A stretch of 19,730 bases of DNA from RGIG5327 sp045612485. Its GTDB lineage: Bacteria; Verrucomicrobiota; Lentisphaeria; Victivallales; UBA1829. Positions 15,717 through 19,730 of this stretch are shown one piece after another. Position 1 is the stretch's first letter, and every line of letters starts with the position of its first letter. The translations under genes and the position numbers were made by a program. The notes below the pieces were generated by a model that worked only from the letters and a program-made list of their open reading frames with translations, was not told where the DNA came from and searched no databases. The stretch spans positions 1 through 19,730 of the forward strand of contig JAZKZE010000131.1 of the NCBI GenBank assembly GCA_045612485.1, written 5' to 3'.

Positions 15717-15744
15717 TTGACTTTTCTGTAAACGGGGTTATATT
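15717..15744 (+). promoter_or_regulatory. Promoter of the sigma factor gene
   Basis: TTGACT and TATATT are separated by 16 bases, with a predicted start near 15751 and a leader of about 37 bases. It lies just after the lipoprotein gene; no clear terminator separates them. Confidence 0.6.
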
Positions 15745-15787
15745 CAGAAACGAGTGATATCCGGTAAACAAAAATGAAAGAATATTT

Positions 15788-17164
15788 ATGAGTGTATCTG
15801 ATGATGAACTCTTCAATGCTCCTGACCGTACAGGGGAGGGGAGTTCTGCGTCGTTTTCCCAGCTTTTTTATGAAAATGACCGGGCATTGGAACAGTATCT
15901 CAAGCGTCTTGCCTCCCTGGAACCTTACGGGTATGAAAAAGAATCTGAATTATGGCAGGAACTGATCCTTCTCCAGGAAGAATTCCGGGAAAAATTAAGT
16001 TTTTTTGCCATTACCCCCAAATATCTTTACGGACTTGTTGCCTCCTGCTGTCAGATGGAGGAACTGGATGATATTTTCCCCCAGTCCCTTATCCGGGAAC
16101 ATAAGGAAGAGGATGTTTTTCAATGGCTGGAAAAATTGAAAAGAGCATTGCAGAACAATCTTCTTTTGCTGTATGAGGCTTTTGAAAAAAAGGATAAGAT
16201 CACTCTGGAAAAGGCTCGGAATGAAAACCGGGGACTGCTTCAGAAAGCTCCTCTTTTACTGGAACACGCTTTCCATCTTTATGAAAGACTTATAACCTTT
16301 TCCTTGTACTGCAAAGATCCTGTCGTCAAAAATAACCGGGAAGCGGACAATATATTGCAGGAGGAACTGCTCTGTACTCTTGAGGAATTTGAAGAAAATT
16401 TTACCCCGCTGGAAAAACTGCATCAGAAAATCGATGCTCTGCGTCATAAAATAGCAGAAGGCAATCTCCGGCTTGTTGTGAGTATTGCCAAACCCTATCA
16501 TGGTAAAGGTGTACCCTTTATGGATCTCATCCAGGAGGGAAATGTAGGGCTGATGAAGGCTGTGGACAGATTCGATTTTCCTCTGGGACACCATTTCAGT
16601 ACATATGCAACATGGTGGATCAGGCAGAGTGTGGCTCTTGCCCAGGGCAGACAATCCCGTGTGATCCGGCTTCCCGCCCATATGCTGCACACCATTTCCC
16701 GTATCAACCGGGCAGAACAGCATCTTTTACAGGAATATGGAAGAGAACCTACCGTACAGGAAGTTTCCTCCATACTGGAAATGAGCGTGGAAAAAGTCAA
16801 TTCCCTGAAGAAGATGACAAGCCAGACCATTTCCCTTCAGGCATCGGTTTACCGGGATGAGGAAGGAAACGAAACGACTCTGGAAGAAAGTAAGGAGTTG
16901 AGTGACAGTAATACTCCTTTGCATGATCTGTCAAGAAAGGTACTTGCTGAGAAACTTTCCCAGTGTATTGCCGCTTTGCCGGAACGTCATGCAGCGATCC
17001 TGCGGATGCGGTTTGGGCTGGAAGGGGAAAAACAGCGTTCCCTTACGGAAATAAGCGAGCATTTCCGTATTTCCAAAGAGAGAATAAGACAGATTGAATC
17101 CAATGCCATCGCCAAATTAAGGGCTCCGGATAATCTGAAACTTTTTGAGGATTATTTTACATGA
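15788..17164 (+). CDS. RNA polymerase sigma factor, divergent sigma-70 (primary-like or group 2)
   Basis: A 458-residue sigma factor with recognisable regions 1.2 (about 30-60, ALEQYLKRL), a long non-conserved helical insert (about 65-205), 2.1-2.4 (about 210-290; NLRLVVSIAKPYHGKG, FMDLIQEGNVGLMKAVDRFD, FSTYATWWIRQS), 3 (RLPAHML to about 345) and 4 (about 385-450; RSLTEIS, SKERIRQIE, the helix-turn-helix for -35 recognition). In the -10-reading helix the Gln equivalent to E. coli Gln437 is kept (Gln280), but the Thr440 position is Ala283, and the nearly invariant TRSIADQ stretch reads ALAQGRQ. Glu458, which reads extended -10 sites, is His301. This suggests an alternative factor with shifted preference, not the housekeeping one. 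No strong ribosome site; see the mini-frame upstream. It overlaps the next gene by 4 bases. Confidence 0.92.
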   Translation: MSVSDDELFNAPDRTGEGSSASFSQLFYENDRALEQYLKRLASLEPYGYEKESELWQELILLQEEFREKLSFFAITPKYLYGLVASCCQMEELDDIFPQSLIREHKEEDVFQWLEKLKRALQNNLLLLYEAFEKKDKITLEKARNENRGLLQKAPLLLEHAFHLYERLITFSLYCKDPVVKNNREADNILQEELLCTLEEFEENFTPLEKLHQKIDALRHKIAEGNLRLVVSIAKPYHGKGVPFMDLIQEGNVGLMKAVDRFDFPLGHHFSTYATWWIRQSVALAQGRQSRVIRLPAHMLHTISRINRAEQHLLQEYGREPTVQEVSSILEMSVEKVNSLKKMTSQTISLQASVYRDEEGNETTLEESKELSDSNTPLHDLSRKVLAEKLSQCIAALPERHAAILRMRFGLEGEKQRSLTEISEHFRISKERIRQIESNAIAKLRAPDNLKLFEDYFT

Positions 17165-18330
17165 TGAACGAAACAGAAAAGATGTACCGTATTGTTTATG
17201 CAAAATGTGATTCCTATGATGATCCCCTTCTTCTGAAAGAGGCTTTGGAAAAAGTTCTGGCGCCCCAGATCGCCGTATTCGGCAGTCTGGAAGGAAAAAA
17301 GATCATGTTCAAACCAAATCTCCTTGTGTGGAAAAATAAGGAGGAGATTGCCAGCGTCCATCCGCAGTTCCTGCTGGCGGCGGCAAAGATATTTGTGGAA
17401 AAAGGGGCGGTCGTCACGATCAGGGAAACTCCGGCGGTACAGACTGCTCATGCGGTAGTAAAAAGCATGGGAATAGCAGAAGAACTGGAAAAACTGGGCG
17501 TAAAAACGACCGGGTTTGAAGAATATAAAGTTCCGCCGCAGGATGAAAATATGCGTTTTCACAATATAGAGATCGCCGATGAGTTCCGTTCCTATGATGC
17601 TGTTGTGGATATTGCCAAGGCAAAGACCCATGCTATGATGACTCTTACTTTGTGTGTGAAGAATCTTTTCGGACTGATCCGGGGCAGTGAACGGCTGGGC
17701 TGGCATCTGGCTGTGGGACGGGATTTCCCTCTCTTTGCCGATATGCTTCTTGATCTGTATCTTGCAGTGAAGCCCTCTTTCAATTTAATTGACGGGATCG
17801 TCTGTATGGAAGGCAACGGGCCCGGCAGCGGAACTCCGGCAAAACGCAGTTTTATTGCCGGGGGGAGCGATGCTCTGTGTCTGGATTCTTCTGTTGCGGA
17901 AAAACTTGGCGTAAAAGATCTTCTTCTTATCCGCAGAGCAAAAGAGAGAGGATTGCTGAAGGAGTATATGGAGGAAGGGGATGATATGGAGGAAATCCCC
18001 CCTTTGAAATTGCCTGATCCCCCCGGACTTCTGGTTGAGTGGGGAGTTTTTCTTCCGCCGTTTCTGAAAACATTCCTGCGGGAATATGTGATTTCCCGCC
18101 CGGTTCTGGATAAGGATAAATGTATCGGATGCGGGCTTTGTGCAAAGATGTGTCCGCCCCGATCTTTGAAGATCGTGGATAAAAGACCGGTATTTCATCT
18201 GAAGAACTGTATCCGGTGTTACTGTTGTCAGGAACATTGTCCAAAAAGTGCCATCAAACCGCAGAAAACACTTTTGATGAAGATTGGTCACGGGATTGAA
18301 AAAGGGATCGAAAAACTCTTCGGAAAGTAA
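17161..18330 (+). CDS. DUF362 protein with C-terminal 2x[4Fe-4S] ferredoxin domain
   Basis: A 389-residue cytoplasmic protein. Residues about 1-290 match the DUF362 fold (FKPNLL, HPQFLLAAAKIF, KTHAMMTLTLCVKNLFGLI, NLIDGIVCMEGNGPGSGTP). The C-terminus has two CxxCxxCxxxCP cluster motifs, Cys321-324-327-331 and Cys350-353-356-360, so it should bind two 4Fe-4S clusters. The family is common in anaerobes, and its reaction is unknown to me. The start ATG shares ATGA with the stop of the sigma factor gene, which indicates translational coupling; a second ATG at 17164 is possible. The tight link suggests the sigma factor and this redox protein are made together, but a regulatory connection is only inferred. 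Its stop codon is three bases from that of the convergent AraC gene. Confidence 0.9.
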   Translation: MMNETEKMYRIVYAKCDSYDDPLLLKEALEKVLAPQIAVFGSLEGKKIMFKPNLLVWKNKEEIASVHPQFLLAAAKIFVEKGAVVTIRETPAVQTAHAVVKSMGIAEELEKLGVKTTGFEEYKVPPQDENMRFHNIEIADEFRSYDAVVDIAKAKTHAMMTLTLCVKNLFGLIRGSERLGWHLAVGRDFPLFADMLLDLYLAVKPSFNLIDGIVCMEGNGPGSGTPAKRSFIAGGSDALCLDSSVAEKLGVKDLLLIRRAKERGLLKEYMEEGDDMEEIPPLKLPDPPGLLVEWGVFLPPFLKTFLREYVISRPVLDKDKCIGCGLCAKMCPPRSLKIVDKRPVFHLKNCIRCYCCQEHCPKSAIKPQKTLLMKIGHGIEKGIEKLFGK

Positions 18331-18333
18331 AAT

Positions 18334-19455
18334 TTATCCGATTTCTCTACTGATCTGCCAGTAGCCGTTTTTCCTGGGACCGTGCCGGATGATGTAGCCT
18401 TTTTTCTTCAGATATTCAAGATTCTTCTGTACGGCAGATCTGTGTAAAGAGGTCTTGCGGGATAATTCATCAATGGTTATACTGTTGTTTTGCAGGATGT
18501 GCCATAAAATATATTTCCTGTTGGCGGAAAGATGTTTGTCGCTTCCTTCATTCAATGCTGCAACAGAGGAAACACCGGAATGTTTTCCGTATCTTTGTTC
18601 CCCGCGGAAGGAACCCGGAGTTGTCCCTGTAAGTAATTTAAACATACGGCAGAAATAGGCTGTGGAATGAAAATTATTGATCGTGGCTATTTCCGAAAGG
18701 GTGTAGGAAGTATTTTTCAGCATCCGGCAGGCATTCCCGATACGGCAGTGGATAAGGTAACGCTGGAAGGAACAGTTGGTAACTTCTTTGAACTGCCGTT
18801 CAAAACTTCTTAGGGAAAGTCCGCATTTTGCCGCAATATCCGGCAGGGAATAGGTGTGTTCCGGCCAACATTCCAGTTCCTGACAGATGCTTTGAACTGT
18901 AAGGCGGGATTCATAGTCCAGTCCCTGACGGGAAACTTCTGCAATGATGCGGTAAACAAGTACGGCAAGATCCCGGAATACATGAGTTGAAGGCTTTTCC
19001 AGGAGTTGTGTCATCTCCTGGAAAATGGAGTACAGTACCCCGTTTTCACGGATAAAAACACATTTTTCCTTTTCCAGTCTTGCAAGAAGCATTCTTAAAG
19101 AAGGTGTATCCAGTAAAATCAGCTTGTATAAGTGGAGTTTTTCCGGGGGGATGGTTCTTACATGACAGGATTGGTGCGGCGGAATGACAATAAAATGGCC
19201 TTTTTTTACCGTGAGAGTCTGATCGCTGAAACGGTAACGGGCAGTTCCGGAAACGATGAAATGCAATACCCATGTTTCATTGTTTTCCCCTACGGGAAGC
19301 GGTTGTTCGCCTTTTTCTTTACAGCGGACTTCCCCGAAGTCATAAAAATGGATCTCCTGATTATCAAAGGAGGGATTCAGAAGAAGATTTTTTCTGTAAT
19401 GGTAACTGTCGCACTCATTGGTACGGTAAGTAAATCTGTCAAAGGTTTTTTCCAT
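18334..19455 (-). CDS. AraC-family regulator with an additional C-terminal winged helix
   Basis: A 373-residue transcription factor, longer than the usual 280-300. Residues about 30-115 form a cupin-like sensor domain (WVLHFIVSGTARYRF, KKGHFIVIPPHQSCHV). Residues 203-285 are the AraC double helix-turn-helix (LPDIAAKCGLSLRSFERQFKE and LSEIATINNFHSTAYFCRMFK, ending TGTTPGSFR). After a linker (286-311) a third DNA-binding module follows at about 312-369: ILWHILQNNSITIDELSRK, LHRSAVQKNLEYLKKKG, and a GYW wing. AraC members with such sensor domains usually answer sugars or other small ligands; the ligand here is unknown. The start ATG at 19455 has GGGAAAATC upstream, and a promoter ends about 32 bases before it. 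Whether it controls the convergent DUF362/sigma pair or a gene beyond the right edge cannot be told. Confidence 0.9.
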   Translation of the reverse strand: MEKTFDRFTYRTNECDSYHYRKNLLLNPSFDNQEIHFYDFGEVRCKEKGEQPLPVGENNETWVLHFIVSGTARYRFSDQTLTVKKGHFIVIPPHQSCHVRTIPPEKLHLYKLILLDTPSLRMLLARLEKEKCVFIRENGVLYSIFQEMTQLLEKPSTHVFRDLAVLVYRIIAEVSRQGLDYESRLTVQSICQELECWPEHTYSLPDIAAKCGLSLRSFERQFKEVTNCSFQRYLIHCRIGNACRMLKNTSYTLSEIATINNFHSTAYFCRMFKLLTGTTPGSFRGEQRYGKHSGVSSVAALNEGSDKHLSANRKYILWHILQNNSITIDELSRKTSLHRSAVQKNLEYLKKKGYIIRHGPRKNGYWQISREIG

Positions 19456-19493
19456 GATTTTCCCGGGTGAAGGTTTCTGACTGTTTATGCTCT

Positions 19494-19521
19494 ATTATAT
19501 ACGCAGAAAAATAAAATGCAA
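19494..19521 (-). promoter_or_regulatory. Promoter of the AraC-family gene
   Basis: On the minus strand TTGCAT (19521-19516) and a perfect TATAAT (19499-19494) are separated by 16 bases, with a start near 19487 and a leader of about 32 bases. Confidence 0.65.
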
Positions 19522-19730
19522 GAAGGAAATTTGTCTGAAGCGGAAAAAAACTCATTTTTTTCATTATTTTAATTTTTTTATACTACTTTATATGTTATTT
19601 ATATACTATCTTAATAAAAGGGTAAGAAAATTTTATTTATCTGAAAATGTAAGGTGGAAATTCTTTTTTGTACTGGAATAATTGCTTTATAAAATATGTC
19701 TTTTTTATGCAATGGATTTTGTTTGCAAAC
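19522..19730. other. Very AT-rich right end without a convincing gene
   Basis: This stretch is dominated by A/T runs. A 64-codon plus-strand frame (19487-19681) starts inside the AraC leader, lacks a ribosome site and reads as low-complexity Lys/Phe/Tyr/Ile, so I do not call it. The region probably carries promoter sequence for a gene beyond the window, but no box is strong enough to name. Confidence 0.6.

Noticed and set aside
19487..19681. 64-codon plus-strand frame at the right edge
   Set aside because: No ribosome site, low-complexity Lys/Phe/Ile/Tyr composition from AT-rich DNA, and it begins inside the AraC promoter/leader region.

Overview
This 19.7 kb window looks like chromosomal DNA of a Gram-negative, probably anaerobic bacterium with an AT-leaning genome. 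The Gram-negative call rests on an SPSSC-type lipoprotein signal (lipobox L-S-S-C), a FtsQ-like POTRA protein and an AlgI-type acylation cassette. Anaerobic life is suggested by a DUF362 protein with two 4Fe-4S clusters. The mix of genes recalls the Lentisphaerota/Verrucomicrobiota group, but I cannot prove that from sequence alone. I see no mobile element, rRNA, tRNA or CRISPR array.

Layout. On the minus strand at the left edge is a tight pyrimidine operon, pyrR-pyrB-pyrC, with pyrC cut by the window edge. Diverging from it is a plus-strand cassette: an MBOAT O-acyltransferase, an SGNH/AlgJ-like membrane-anchored partner and a small exported protein. A Ca2+/Na+ antiporter follows, then a monocistronic FtsQ-like gene with a hairpin terminator on each side. 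Next, on the minus strand, is a 673-residue fusion of DAHP synthase with prephenate dehydratase and an ACT domain. Upstream of it on the same strand are a GT-C membrane glycosyltransferase and an orphan EutH-type ethanolamine transporter. Diverging from eutH is a 770-residue lipoprotein of unknown function, then a divergent sigma-70 family factor that overlaps a DUF362 ferredoxin gene by 4 bases. An AraC-family regulator with an extra C-terminal winged helix converges on that pair.

The most striking item is the 9939-10135 leader of the DAHP synthase/prephenate dehydratase gene. It carries a consensus-like promoter, a 31-codon reading frame with nine Phe codons (including FFFFSFFLF), and a perfect 12-bp terminator hairpin followed by seven U. 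A second copy of the terminator's 3' arm (TCATTCCGT) sits inside the leader frame and can pair with the 5' arm to make an antiterminator. This is the full layout of a ribosome-mediated phenylalanine attenuator. It is placed in front of a fusion that joins the first committed step of the aromatic pathway to the phenylalanine branch.

Secondary points of interest are a promoter whose -10 lies in the loop of a terminator (6861-6905), a pair of divergent promoters whose -35 boxes form one palindrome (13265-13325), altered -10-recognition residues in the sigma factor, and the two-headed AraC regulator.
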